In this document: in pieces, positions 28,442-38,123 of the stretch
How the letters are laid out: the number at the start of each line of letters is the position of its first letter
Position numbering within the stretch: position 1 is the first letter of the stretch
Assembly (NCBI RefSeq): GCF_003416895.1
Contig: NZ_QVIO01000007.1
Coordinates: forward strand, 186,001 to 250,000
DNA from: Duganella sp. BJB476
GTDB lineage: Bacteria; Pseudomonadota; Gammaproteobacteria; Burkholderiales; Burkholderiaceae_D
DNA length: 64,000 nt
Direction of reading: 5' to 3'
Position numbers and translations under genes: made by a program
The notes under the pieces: model-generated
Database searches by the model: none
Told to the model about the DNA's origin: nothing
The model's input: only the letters and a program-made list of their open reading frames with translations

Positions 28442-28505
28442 GATGTTTCTCCTTCAGTGGTGGGCCTTACTTCCATGACTCCACTGTAGACAAACATGCC
28501 GCCGA

Positions 28506-28570
28506 ACGCCTGCGGATTGCGACGGAATGCACGTTGACCGGAGCCAGCTGCATTCCGCCGCGACAGGCGT
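28506..28570. repeat. Two-step inverted repeat at the end of the formaldehyde dehydrogenase gene
   Basis: Outer arms ACGCCTG/CAGGCGT and inner arms CGGAATGCA/TGCATTCCG enclose a 17-base loop. It starts on the last base of the stop codon of the dehydrogenase gene, so the transcript would fold there. No U-run follows, so either a weak terminator or mRNA-stabilising hairpin. Confidence 0.6.
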
Positions 28571-29676
28571 CAATAAATGACGACGGAACGGATCGATTCG
28601 CCGCTCTTCATCAAATCGAAGCCTTCGTTGATGCGCTCCAGCGGCAGGCGATGGGTGATCAGGTCGTCGATATTGAGCTTGCCTTCCATGTACCAGTCGA
28701 CGATCTTCGGCACGTCGGTGCGGCCGCGCGCGCCGCCGAAAGCGGAACCCTTCCACACCCGGCCGGTCACCAGCTGGAACGGACGGGTGGAGATCTCCTG
28801 CCCGGCCGCCGCCACGCCGATGATGATGGACTGGCCCCAACCCTTGTGGCAGCACTCCAGCGACTGGCGCATGGTGGTGGTGTTGCCGATGCACTCGAAC
28901 GAGTAATCGGCGCCGCCGTCGGTCAGCTGGATGATGGCGTCGACCACGTTCTCCACTTCCTTCGGATTGATGAAGTGGGTCATGCCGAACTTGCGCGCCA
29001 TGTCCTGGCGGGCCGGGTTGATGTCGACGCCGATGATCTTGTCGGCGCCCACCATCTTGGCCGCCTGGATCACGTTCAGGCCGATGCCGCCCAGGCCGAA
29101 CACCACCACGTTGGCGCCCGCCTCGACCTTGGCCGTGAACAGCACCGCGCCGACGCCGGTGGTGACGCCGCAACCGATGTAGCAAACCTTGTCGAACGGC
29201 GCATCTTCGCGGATCTTGGCCAACGCGATCTCCGGCACCACGATGTAGTTGGAGAAGGTCGACGTGCCCATGTAGTGGTAGATCGGCTTGCCGTCGATGG
29301 AAAAGCGGCTGGTGGCGTCCGGCATCAGGCCGCGGCCCTGGGTCGAGCGGATCGACTGGCACAGGTTGGTCTTCTGCGACAGGCAGAATTTGCACTGGCG
29401 GCATTCCGGCGTGTACAGCGGAATGACGTGGTCGTCTTTCTTGAGCGATTTGACGCCGGGACCGACGTCGACCACCACGCCCGCGCCTTCATGGCCGAGG
29501 ATGGCCGGGAAGATGCCTTCCGGATCGGCGCCGGACAGCGTGTAATAGTCGGTGTGGCAGATGCCGGTGGCCTTGATCTCGACCAGCACCTCGCCTTCGC
29601 GCGGGCCGCCCAATTCCACTTCCTCGATCGTCAGCGGTTTGCCCGCCTGCCATGCAATAGCTGCTTTGGTTTTCAT
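28570..29676 (-). CDS. frmA: S-(hydroxymethyl)glutathione dehydrogenase / class III alcohol dehydrogenase
   Basis: 368 aa from ATG 29676 (MKTKAAIAWQAGKPL). Oxidises the formaldehyde-glutathione adduct with NAD. Catalytic zinc ligand in GICHTDYYT, structural-zinc cysteines CRQCKFCLSQKTNLC, and the Rossmann turn GLGGIGLNV are complete. Length is that of class III ADH. No frmB esterase is adjacent. The longer frame reaching 29973 overlaps the neighbouring regulator and is rejected. Confidence 0.96.
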   Translation of the reverse strand: MKTKAAIAWQAGKPLTIEEVELGGPREGEVLVEIKATGICHTDYYTLSGADPEGIFPAILGHEGAGVVVDVGPGVKSLKKDDHVIPLYTPECRQCKFCLSQKTNLCQSIRSTQGRGLMPDATSRFSIDGKPIYHYMGTSTFSNYIVVPEIALAKIREDAPFDKVCYIGCGVTTGVGAVLFTAKVEAGANVVVFGLGGIGLNVIQAAKMVGADKIIGVDINPARQDMARKFGMTHFINPKEVENVVDAIIQLTDGGADYSFECIGNTTTMRQSLECCHKGWGQSIIIGVAAAGQEISTRPFQLVTGRVWKGSAFGGARGRTDVPKIVDWYMEGKLNIDDLITHRLPLERINEGFDLMKSGESIRSVVIY

Positions 29677-29705
29677 TGTTCGTCCTGTGGCTGCGTTGTT
29701 CGGGG

Positions 29706-29732
29706 CACCGGAACGGGGGGGCCGTTCCGGTG
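29706..29732. terminator. Hairpin between the receiver gene and frmA
   Basis: Arms CACCGGAAC and GTTCCGGTG form a 9-bp stem with a G-rich loop, 45 bases after the receiver-protein stop on the minus strand. No U-run, so it is either a weak terminator or part of the frmA leader. Confidence 0.45.
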
Positions 29733-29776
29733 GTCCGCCATGATAGCAAGCCGGGGACGATCTGTGGCGCGTGCGA

Positions 29777-30232
29777 CTACTGCGGTTCGACCGGCATCGC
29801 CGAACCGATGCCCAGCAGGTCGGACACGGTGCGCCACAGCTGGCGCGGCGAAGTCCACGGCTTGGGCAGGAAGGCGCTGCCGGCCGTGTGCCGCTCGGGA
29901 TGGCGCGCCGAGTACACCAGCACGCGGGCGTCGCCCTGCTGCTGGTAAAGCAGCGGCAGCAGGCTGGCGCCATCGCCGTCGGGCAGGTCGGGATCCATCA
30001 CCACCAGCGCGAACTGCTGGTGTTGCAGCATCTCGCGCGCATCGGCCAGGGTGGACGCATGGGTGACCCGGGTTTCCGGCACCAGCAGCGTCGACAGCAC
30101 CAGCGCCGCATCGAAGTCCTTGTCGATATGCAGCACACGGGGCGCTTCCGCGAAAATCGAAAACCCGATCGCGGCGCCGCCGTCCTGCTCGCTGAAAGGC
30201 CGATAGCTGTCCTGGGAATAAACGTTCGTCAT
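29777..30232 (-). CDS. Single-domain response regulator
   Basis: 151 aa from ATG 30232. A CheY-like receiver starts near residue 32; phospho-acceptor Asp80 lies in VVMDPDLPDGDG, acidic residues in HIDKDFD, a Ser in VYSAR and the Lys in FLPKPW, so phosphorylation is plausible. There is no output domain; the first 30 residues are unlike a receiver. No kinase is nearby. The next gene upstream on this strand is an ANTAR-type regulator, 254 bases away. Confidence 0.82.
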   Translation of the reverse strand: MTNVYSQDSYRPFSEQDGGAAIGFSIFAEAPRVLHIDKDFDAALVLSTLLVPETRVTHASTLADAREMLQHQQFALVVMDPDLPDGDGASLLPLLYQQQGDARVLVYSARHPERHTAGSAFLPKPWTSPRQLWRTVSDLLGIGSAMPVEPQ

Positions 30233-30486
30233 AAGTGTCTCCGCACACAAAACTGATAGAAATGCGACGCCGGCAGCACGGGGCTGGCAAGGCAACGCAA
30301 GAGTCGGCGGAGTTGGGCCGAAGGAATATTGACGGTCGCAGGGAACAGGCGACCGGAGAGGCGGCAGGTGCAGGTTGGAGGCCCCGCCGCACTACGAAGC
30401 GGGCAGGTCAACCCTGCCGCTCATGGACACAGTCTACATGATAAGTACTGTAAAGCAAGAAAATACCGCAAAAAAACCGCCGGCGT

Positions 30487-31116
30487 TTACTTTTTCAGAC
30501 GCTGGTTGAAGGCCACATGCAGGCTGTTCAAGGTTTCCTCGGCGGCCAGCAGCTGGTCGGCCACCTCGTTGACCTTGCGGCGGTTGGAGCGGGCGTGGTC
30601 GCGCAGCACTTCGAAGGCGGTGTTGCGGTCGGTCTGGAACTTGCACATCAGCAGGCCGACGGCCAGGCTGGTCTCGCGGCCGGCGGCCAGCGCGGCGTTC
30701 AGATTGAGTTCGGTGCGGCGCAGCTGGCGGATTTCGTCGGCGCGCGCCAGGCCGGCGGCAAAGGCCGGCATCAGGTGTTTTTCGTCGACCGGCTTGACCA
30801 GGAAGCCGACCGCGCCGTACGAGGCGGCCTGCTTGCCGGCGTCGGCGTCGCCGCGGCCGGACAGGAACATGAAGGGCACCGAGCTGGTGGCGTGCAATTG
30901 CTTGGCCAGCTCCAGCCCGTTCATGCCGGGCATGTGGATGTCGAGCAGGGCCAGGTCCGGTTCGCGCTGGGCGATCTGCTCCAGCGCCTGTTCGGCCGAC
31001 GAGGCCTTGAGGATGTCGTAGCCGGCGTGACCGAGCACCTCGCCCAGGAAATCGAGCAGCAGTTGGTCATCGTCGACGATCAGAATCAGACGCTTCGGGC
31101 TGGAAGGGACATTCAT
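30487..31116 (-). CDS. Response regulator with ANTAR RNA-binding output
   Basis: 209 aa. Receiver domain with Asp59 (LALLDIHMPG) and Lys108 (FLVKPVD), then a coiled linker and a C-terminal ANTAR-like helical domain from about residue 140 (SLAVGLLMCKFQTDRNTAFE...). ANTAR proteins bind paired RNA hairpins and prevent transcription termination when phosphorylated. No cognate kinase in the window, and no target hairpin pair that I could identify. Confidence 0.85.
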   Translation of the reverse strand: MNVPSSPKRLILIVDDDQLLLDFLGEVLGHAGYDILKASSAEQALEQIAQREPDLALLDIHMPGMNGLELAKQLHATSSVPFMFLSGRGDADAGKQAASYGAVGFLVKPVDEKHLMPAFAAGLARADEIRQLRRTELNLNAALAAGRETSLAVGLLMCKFQTDRNTAFEVLRDHARSNRRKVNEVADQLLAAEETLNSLHVAFNQRLKK

Positions 31117-31186
31117 GTGGCGGCAACCTTAGGCTTAAGCTAACGCACCAATTATAAGGCGGAAAACCGCCTATTCTCCAAGCGTT

Positions 31187-31831
31187 TTATCTGCCCGTTT
31201 TTTCATCAGCATAAAGCCGCAGGAAGGCCGCCACGGCGGCGCCGACGTCGTCGGCCTGGTAGACGCTGCTGATGGCCGCCACCATCGACGCCCCGCGCGC
31301 CGCCAGCGGCGCGGCGTTGTCCGGCGTCATGCCGCCGATCACCACGCTCGGCACGCGGATCACCTCGCGCGCCTGGTCGAGGATCTCCATCTTGGTAGTC
31401 ACTGCGTATTTCTTCACGCGCGACGGGTAGAAACCGCCGAACGCCACGTAGCTGGCGCCGGCCGCCTGCGCCGCCAGCGCGCGCGGCAGGTCGCCATAGC
31501 AGGAGGCGCCGATGATCTGGTCCGGCCCCAGCCGGGCGCGCACCTGCGCCACGTCGGCATCGGTGCCGCCGAGGTGGACGCCGTCGGCGCCGAGCTCCTC
31601 GCACAGCTCGACATAATCGTTGACGATGAAGGGCACGCCGTAGCGCCGGCACAACGCCAGCAAGGCGCCGGCTTGCTCCAGCCGCTGTTCCGGGCCGGCT
31701 TCCTTGTGGCGGTATTGCAGCATCGCCACGCCCGGCTGCGCGCCCTGGGCGGCGGCCAGCGCCTGCTCGCTCAGGTCCAGCATCCGGCTGGTGTCGTCCC
31801 AGTTGGGGGTTACCAAATAAAGTCCTTGCAT
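31187..31831 (-). CDS. thiE: Thiamine-phosphate synthase
   Basis: 214 aa. Joins the pyrimidine (HMP-PP) and thiazole phosphates into thiamine phosphate. A TIM-barrel with FIVNDYVELCEELGADGVHLGGTD, ASCYGDLPRA and the phosphate loop VVIGGMTPDN. Last gene of thiCSGDE, 16 bases after thiD. Length is usual. Confidence 0.94.
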   Translation of the reverse strand: MQGLYLVTPNWDDTSRMLDLSEQALAAAQGAQPGVAMLQYRHKEAGPEQRLEQAGALLALCRRYGVPFIVNDYVELCEELGADGVHLGGTDADVAQVRARLGPDQIIGASCYGDLPRALAAQAAGASYVAFGGFYPSRVKKYAVTTKMEILDQAREVIRVPSVVIGGMTPDNAAPLAARGASMVAAISSVYQADDVGAAVAAFLRLYADEKTGR

Positions 31832-31847
31832 GATGTGCTCTCAGCTC

Positions 31848-32720
31848 TCAGATCAAAGGTAGGCGCTGCGGAATGCGCTGGCCGGCGGCCACCGTGTAGG
31901 CGCCGCGCAGCGCGCGATAGCAATACTGTTGCGCCAGTTCCAGCGCGCGTTCGATCGACATGCCCAGCGCCAGCTGGCCGGCGATGGCCGAGGCCAATGT
32001 GCAGCCGCTGCCGTGGAATTCACCGGCCAGGCGCGGCCAGCTCCAGTCGCGCGCGTCTTCCGGCGGCTCGCTGTCGGACAGGCGCGGCGCCGGCGTGGCG
32101 CCGGGGCCGAACCAGCGGTTGACCACTTCATCACCCTCGCCATGGCCGCCGGTGATCAGCACATGGCGGCAGCCGCGCGCGCGCAAGGCCTGCGCCTGCG
32201 CGGCTGGATCGGCGACGCCGGTCAGCGCCAGCGCTTCCGGGCCGTTGGGGGTGATCACCGTCACCAACGGCAGCAGCGGCGCCAGCGCCTGCACCGCGTC
32301 GTCGCGCGACAGCAGGTCGCCATGGCCGCTGGTCAGCACCGGGTCCAGCACCACCGGCAGCTCCGGCTGGCGGGCGCGCAGGCGGGCGATGATTTCGGCG
32401 ATCGCCAGCGCGTTGGCGGCGCTGCCGGGAATGCCGATCTTCACCGCGCACACCGTCACCTTGTCGACCAGCGCCTGCGCCTGGCGCAGCACCATGGCGC
32501 CGTCGACCGGCTGCACGCCGTAGACGCGGTCGTTGTCCTGCACCGTCAGCGCGGTGGCCACGGTAAGCGCATGCGCGCCCTGCCCGGCCACCGCCTGCAG
32601 GTCGGCGGCGATGCCGGCGCCGCCGGACGGATCGAGTCCGGCGAACACCAGCACGCACGGGCGCGCCACCAGTTGTGCCATCAGCTGCGCCGTCATTTGC
32701 GAGGACAGGCGCTCGCTCAT
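31848..32720 (-). CDS. thiD: Hydroxymethylpyrimidine/phosphomethylpyrimidine kinase
   Basis: 290 aa from ATG 32720, which overlaps the thiG stop by 4 bases; the open frame continues to 33092 within thiG but that part is not coding. Ribokinase-like fold with VFAGLDPSGGAGIAADLQA at the N-terminus and GEFHGSGCTLASAIAGQLA near the end. Phosphorylates HMP and HMP-P for thiamine. No fusion to thiE or tenA. Confidence 0.94.
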   Translation of the reverse strand: MSERLSSQMTAQLMAQLVARPCVLVFAGLDPSGGAGIAADLQAVAGQGAHALTVATALTVQDNDRVYGVQPVDGAMVLRQAQALVDKVTVCAVKIGIPGSAANALAIAEIIARLRARQPELPVVLDPVLTSGHGDLLSRDDAVQALAPLLPLVTVITPNGPEALALTGVADPAAQAQALRARGCRHVLITGGHGEGDEVVNRWFGPGATPAPRLSDSEPPEDARDWSWPRLAGEFHGSGCTLASAIAGQLALGMSIERALELAQQYCYRALRGAYTVAAGQRIPQRLPLI

Positions 32721-33508
32721 GCCAGCCGGCCCGCCATCGGCGAGGACGGCGAGGCGGCGAACTTGCGGGCGATGCGGCCGGCCAGGTAAGCCTCGCGGCC
32801 GGCCTGCACGCCCAGCTTCATGGCGCGCGCCATGCGCACCGGATCGCGCGCGCCGGCGATGGCGGTGTTCATCAGCACGCCGTCGCAGCCCAGCTCCATG
32901 GCGATGGCGGCGTCCGACGCCGTGCCGACGCCGGCGTCGACCAGCACCGGCACCTTGGCCTGCTCGATGATCAACGACAGGTTCCACGGGTTGAGGATGC
33001 CCATGCCGGAGCCGATCAGCGAGGCCAGCGGCATCACCGCGACGCAGCCGATTTCCTCCAGGATCTTGGCCTGGATAGGATCGTCGCTGCAATAGACCAT
33101 GACGTCGAAGCCGTCCTTGACCAGCGCCTCGGCGGCGACCAGGGTTTCCGGCATGTGCGGGAACAGCGTCTTCTCGTCGCCCAGCACTTCCAGCTTGACC
33201 AGCTTGTGGCCGTTCAGCAGTTCGCGCGCCATCTGCAGCGTGTAGACCGCATCCTTGGCGGTGTAGCAGCCGGCCGTGTTGGGCAGGATGGTGTACTGCG
33301 ACGGCGGCAGCACGTCCAGCAGGCTGGGCGCCTTCGGGTCCTGGCCGATATTGACGCGGCGGATGGCCACGGTGATGATTTCCGCTTCGGCGGCGTCGGT
33401 CGCCTCGCGGGTCTGTTGCAAGTCCTTGTACTTGCCGCTGCCGACCAGCAGCCGCGATTTGTAGCTCTTGCCTGCGATGGTCAGCAGGTCTTGGGTTGAT
33501 GCGTTCAT
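32717..33508 (-). CDS. thiG: Thiazole synthase
   Basis: 263 aa. Builds the thiazole ring from deoxyxylulose 5-phosphate, dehydroglycine and ThiS-thiocarboxylate. KSRLLVGSGKYKD near the N-terminus, the Schiff-base Lys in LVKLEVLGD, and GVGTASDAAIAMELGCDGVL are visible. AGGAGA precedes the ATG. A dispersed palindrome lies just upstream of the ribosome site, between thiS and thiG. DXP comes from the dxs encoded in this window. Confidence 0.95.
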   Translation of the reverse strand: MNASTQDLLTIAGKSYKSRLLVGSGKYKDLQQTREATDAAEAEIITVAIRRVNIGQDPKAPSLLDVLPPSQYTILPNTAGCYTAKDAVYTLQMARELLNGHKLVKLEVLGDEKTLFPHMPETLVAAEALVKDGFDVMVYCSDDPIQAKILEEIGCVAVMPLASLIGSGMGILNPWNLSLIIEQAKVPVLVDAGVGTASDAAIAMELGCDGVLMNTAIAGARDPVRMARAMKLGVQAGREAYLAGRIARKFAASPSSPMAGRLA

Positions 33509-33525
33509 GTCCGTCTCCTCACTCG

Positions 33526-33609
33526 GGGGTCAAGTCTGACATTCGGACACGAGCCCTGCCGTAGCACGCGCTACGCTAGAGTTCGTGTCCGAATGTCAGA
33601 CTTGACCCC
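33526..33609. repeat. Dispersed palindrome, copy 2, inside the thi operon
   Basis: 27-base arms (33526-33552 and 33583-33609) are exact reverse complements and match the outer part of copy 1 (25822-25917). The middle differs: CGTAGC/GCTACG makes a small inner stem, and the flanking bases no longer pair fully. It lies between thiS and thiG, about 5 bases before the thiG ribosome site. Confidence 0.93.
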
Positions 33610-33620
33610 ACCAAAAAAAA

Positions 33621-33824
33621 TCAGCCGCCGCCGATGGCGCGCACGATGTCGACCTTGTCCTGCGGCTGCAGCTCGCGCTGCGGCCACTGCTGGCGCGGCA
33701 CCACCGCGCGGTTGACCGCCAGCGCCAGCGCCTGCCCGGTCAACGACAAAGCGTCGATCAGTTCATTCAGCGTCTGGCGCGGCGGCACCTGGTGCGGGGC
33801 GCCGTTCAATTCGATGTCGATCAT
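33621..33824 (-). CDS. thiS: Sulfur carrier protein ThiS
   Basis: 67 aa ubiquitin-like protein ending in the required Gly-Gly (VRAIGGG). The C-terminal Gly is adenylated and thiocarboxylated to give sulfur to ThiG. It starts 7 bases after thiC. The final run is three Gly residues, one more than usual. Confidence 0.93.
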   Translation of the reverse strand: MIDIELNGAPHQVPPRQTLNELIDALSLTGQALALAVNRAVVPRQQWPQRELQPQDKVDIVRAIGGG

Positions 33825-33831
33825 GCCGGCC

Positions 33832-35748
<1,917 letters not shown>

Positions 35749-35750
35749 GT

Positions 35751-35775
35751 GGCTCCTTCGTTAGCTACAGGAGCC
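35751..35775 (-). promoter_or_regulatory. Hairpin covering the thiC ribosome binding site
   Basis: In the RNA, GGCTCCT (35775-35769) pairs with AGGAGCC (35757-35751), a 7-bp stem whose 3' arm is the thiC Shine-Dalgarno sequence, 2 bases before the ATG. It is placed to be the OFF state of the TPP riboswitch upstream. Confidence 0.7.
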
Positions 35776-35825
35776 AGCAAAGGAGATTGGACGGTGCCTC
35801 TCCACAGGGTGTGGCGGCGGTGTCC

Positions 35826-35910
35826 TAAGCTTCCCTTCGCTGGCATTATCCAGATCAGGTTCGGAGGGTATTTCTCACCCGCGCATCGCAATGCGCAGGA
35901 CCCCTAGCGT
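35826..35910 (-). promoter_or_regulatory. TPP riboswitch (thi box) of the thi operon
   Basis: The minus strand carries the thi-box blocks in order: CTAGGGG, GGGTGAGAAATACCC, GAACCTGATCTGGATAAT and GCCAGCGAAGGGAA. A variable P3 stem (CTGCGCATTGCGATGCGCGG) lies between. These match the conserved TPP aptamer. About 78 bases separate it from the thiC ATG, with a ribosome-site hairpin there, so control is probably at translation. Confidence 0.95.
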
Positions 35911-36043
35911 GTGCCACCTTGCGGTAGCGGGACGATTATACGCCGCGCCGCGCCGCGCGGACAATGCCTGCGCAAAAAAATACCGCAATACCTGGTATGG
36001 CGCGGAAGACGAACCAAAAACCGCCGCTGCCGTACTTTCCCTG

Positions 36044-36916
36044 CTAGCGGAAGGGCAAGCCCAGCAGCCTGGCCCACTGGCGATCGCCGGGATAGTGCTG
36101 GCGGTCGTCGACGCCCAGCCGTTGCGGCGGCGCGGCCGGCAGGCGGTAGGTGCCGAACAGCTGGTCCCAGATCGAGATGGTGGCGCCGTAGTTCCCGGCC
36201 TCGTCCCGGCTTGCGCTGTGGTGGAAACGGTGCAACTCGGTGCCGACCAGCAGCCGGTTGAACCATCCCGCCCTGGCGTCGACGTTGAAGTGCGACACCA
36301 GCCCCTGGAAGCCGTTGAACACCGAGGCCGCGAACACGGCCGCCGGCGAGAAGCCGAACAGGATGGCCGGCAGCATCAGCAGCACGCGGACGTAGGCGCT
36401 GTTGATGGGGTGTCCCACCACGTGCATGAACACATAGACTTCGCCGGGCAGGTGGTGGACCGCGTGGGTCTTCCACAGCCAGCGGGCCAGCGCGCCCCGC
36501 CCTTCGTGGCTGTAGCGGTGCAGCCAGTACCAGAGGAAGTCCGACAGCAGCACGGCACACACCGCTTCGACTGGCCACGGCAGCGTGCTCCGATGCAGCG
36601 GCAGCCCGGCATGACGGCCGGCCAGCCAGGTCACGACGTAGGTGGTCGCGGCGATGGTGGCGCCGTTGACGACCAGCATGGGCAGGTCGCGCATGAAAAA
36701 CGAGGCCCTGGTCATATTCCATTCGCGGCGCATCGGCGCGATGCGTTCGAGCAGCACCATGGTCGCGATCATGCCCAGCAGGTAAGCCGGATAAGCCTTG
36801 CCGAGCGGCCCGAGCCGGCCGCCAACCGAAGCGTGGATGAAGGCCAGCGTGGCGGCCAGGGCGAGCGGGTAAAACAGGTAGCGCCACCAGCGCGCGGGAA
36901 CGTGGGAATCGGACAT
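36044..36916 (-). CDS. Sterol desaturase / fatty-acid hydroxylase family membrane protein
   Basis: 290 aa with about five membrane helices. The di-iron histidine boxes HRYSH, HAVHH and HRFHH are all present, as in the fatty acid hydroxylase superfamily. It hydroxylates or desaturates a lipid or carotenoid that cannot be named. Divergent from a TetR regulator with two palindromes in the 120-base gap, so probably repressed by it. Confidence 0.9.
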   Translation of the reverse strand: MSDSHVPARWWRYLFYPLALAATLAFIHASVGGRLGPLGKAYPAYLLGMIATMVLLERIAPMRREWNMTRASFFMRDLPMLVVNGATIAATTYVVTWLAGRHAGLPLHRSTLPWPVEAVCAVLLSDFLWYWLHRYSHEGRGALARWLWKTHAVHHLPGEVYVFMHVVGHPINSAYVRVLLMLPAILFGFSPAAVFAASVFNGFQGLVSHFNVDARAGWFNRLLVGTELHRFHHSASRDEAGNYGATISIWDQLFGTYRLPAAPPQRLGVDDRQHYPGDRQWARLLGLPFR

Positions 36917-36933
36917 GGATTAAACTCCTGAAG

Positions 36934-36947
36934 TGGACAGGTGTCCA
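36934..36947. promoter_or_regulatory. Palindrome TGGACA-N2-TGTCCA, TetR operator candidate
   Basis: Perfect 6-base arms with a 2-base centre, 18 bases before the desaturase start. It shares the TGTC half-site with the second palindrome at 36992-37011. Confidence 0.6.
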
Positions 36948-36991
36948 TGATCGTTCCCGCCCGTCGTCCGCGACAGCGCGCAGGCAGGGGC

Positions 36992-37011
36992 GATGTCCGT
37001 TAGCAGACATC
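36992..37011. promoter_or_regulatory. Palindrome GATGTC-N8-GACATC, TetR operator candidate
   Basis: Perfect 6-base arms around an 8-base spacer, 26 bases before the TetR start. Together with the nearby TGGACA-N2-TGTCCA element it suggests two sites for one repressor covering both divergent promoters. Confidence 0.55.
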
Positions 37012-37036
37012 CACCCGTTTTATGTCCAGGAACGCC

Positions 37037-37609
37037 ATGACCGACAGCAGACCAGAACCGGACCGCCGCGTCCTCAAAACCAAGGCGGCGCTGCGCGACG
37101 CGATGCTGGACTTGATGGCGCCGCGCGGCTGGGACGAGATGACCATCCAGGAAATTTGCGACCGCGCCAACGTGGGGCGTTCGACCTTCTACATGCACTA
37201 CCAGAGCAAGGACGATCTCTTGTCGGAAGGGATGAACGACCTGCGCGACATGATTGCGGCGCAGACGGCGGATGTGGAGCAGGCGGGCTGCCACTTCCTG
37301 CCCGGCCTGCTGGAGCACATGGCGCAGCAGCGCGACGTGTTCCGCGCCGCCATCGGGCGCCGTGGCGGACACGGCGTGGCGCGCCGCTTCAGGACCATGG
37401 TATGCCAGTTGGTGGAAATCGAACTGCAAAGGCGGAGGCATCCGGCGGCGGCGCATCCGTGGGTGGCCCGCTTCGTGGCCGGCGGCATCGTCGAGGCGAT
37501 GGCATGGTGGGTGGACGCGCCGGAAGCACCGTCGATCGCCGCCATGCAGCGCGAGCTCGATGCGCTGGCTGAGGCATCTCTGCGCGGTAGCAAAACAGCC
37601 ACCCCATAA
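37037..37609 (+). CDS. TetR-family transcriptional regulator
   Basis: 190 aa from ATG 37037, which has AGGAA behind it; the ATG at 37022 has no ribosome site. The N-terminal HTH MTIQEICDRANVGRSTFYMHYQSKDDLL is typical of TetR. The ligand domain is not recognisable. It likely controls the divergent desaturase gene and itself through the two palindromes between them. Confidence 0.88.
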   Translation: MTDSRPEPDRRVLKTKAALRDAMLDLMAPRGWDEMTIQEICDRANVGRSTFYMHYQSKDDLLSEGMNDLRDMIAAQTADVEQAGCHFLPGLLEHMAQQRDVFRAAIGRRGGHGVARRFRTMVCQLVEIELQRRRHPAAAHPWVARFVAGGIVEAMAWWVDAPEAPSIAAMQRELDALAEASLRGSKTATP

Positions 37610-37654
37610 ATCGGCTCTGATGACGAGAGATGATCTCCCATCGAGAGCCATAAA

Positions 37655-37879
37655 ATGAATACTGCGGAAAAGTTGTTTGCAGCCATGCGCGCAAACCCAC
37701 ACAACTGGCACTTGCGCGATCTTCAAACGGTCGCAAAACGGCGTAATATGGCTTGGCATATGAGCGGAAGCCATTGTGTATTCAAACGATGGGATGGCGA
37801 GATACTGTCGATACCGGTTCATCGCACAGTCAAAGCATTTTATTTGCGGCAGTTTATTTTGTTTGCGGAGGGAATGTGA
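37655..37879 (+). CDS. hicA: HicA-type toxin
   Basis: 74 aa. The small dsRBD-like fold shows the catalytic His in SGSHCVFKR and the later IPVHRTVK, as in HicA mRNA interferases. The codon use and base content are more A+T-rich than neighbours, a sign of transfer. hicA comes first and hicB follows 2 bases after the stop. Confidence 0.82.
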   Translation: MNTAEKLFAAMRANPHNWHLRDLQTVAKRRNMAWHMSGSHCVFKRWDGEILSIPVHRTVKAFYLRQFILFAEGM

Positions 37880-37881
37880 GC

Positions 37882-38118
37882 ATGGACAACCTTGACGACT
37901 ACCCTTATAAGATTCGTCCTCTGACCGAGGATGAGGGTGGCGGTTTCCTGATCAGTTATACCGACTTCTGGGGATGTTTTTCTGATGGTGAAACCGTCGA
38001 GGAAGCCATCGTCAATGGCCGCGATGCGTTGATCGCGACCATTGAAGCCTTGCGGGCTGAAAACTTGCCGGTACCCGCGCCCAATAGCAGGAAAGGCGCG
38101 GACCGCCTTACGGGCTGA
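37882..38118 (+). CDS. hicB: HicB-type antitoxin
   Basis: 78 aa from ATG 37882; a GTG at 37876 overlapping the toxin stop is the other choice. The partial RNase H-like HicB fold is visible (FLISYTDFWGCFSDGETVEEAIVNGRDAL). No C-terminal DNA-binding domain is apparent, so autoregulation may use another region. The frame upstream to 37753 lies in hicA and is not used. Confidence 0.8.
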   Translation: MDNLDDYPYKIRPLTEDEGGGFLISYTDFWGCFSDGETVEEAIVNGRDALIATIEALRAENLPVPAPNSRKGADRLTG

Positions 38119-38123
38119 GCTGC

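Noticed and set aside
30233..30486. Small RNA or ANTAR target hairpins between the two response regulators
   Set aside because: I could not find a convincing pair of hexanucleotide-loop hairpins by eye.
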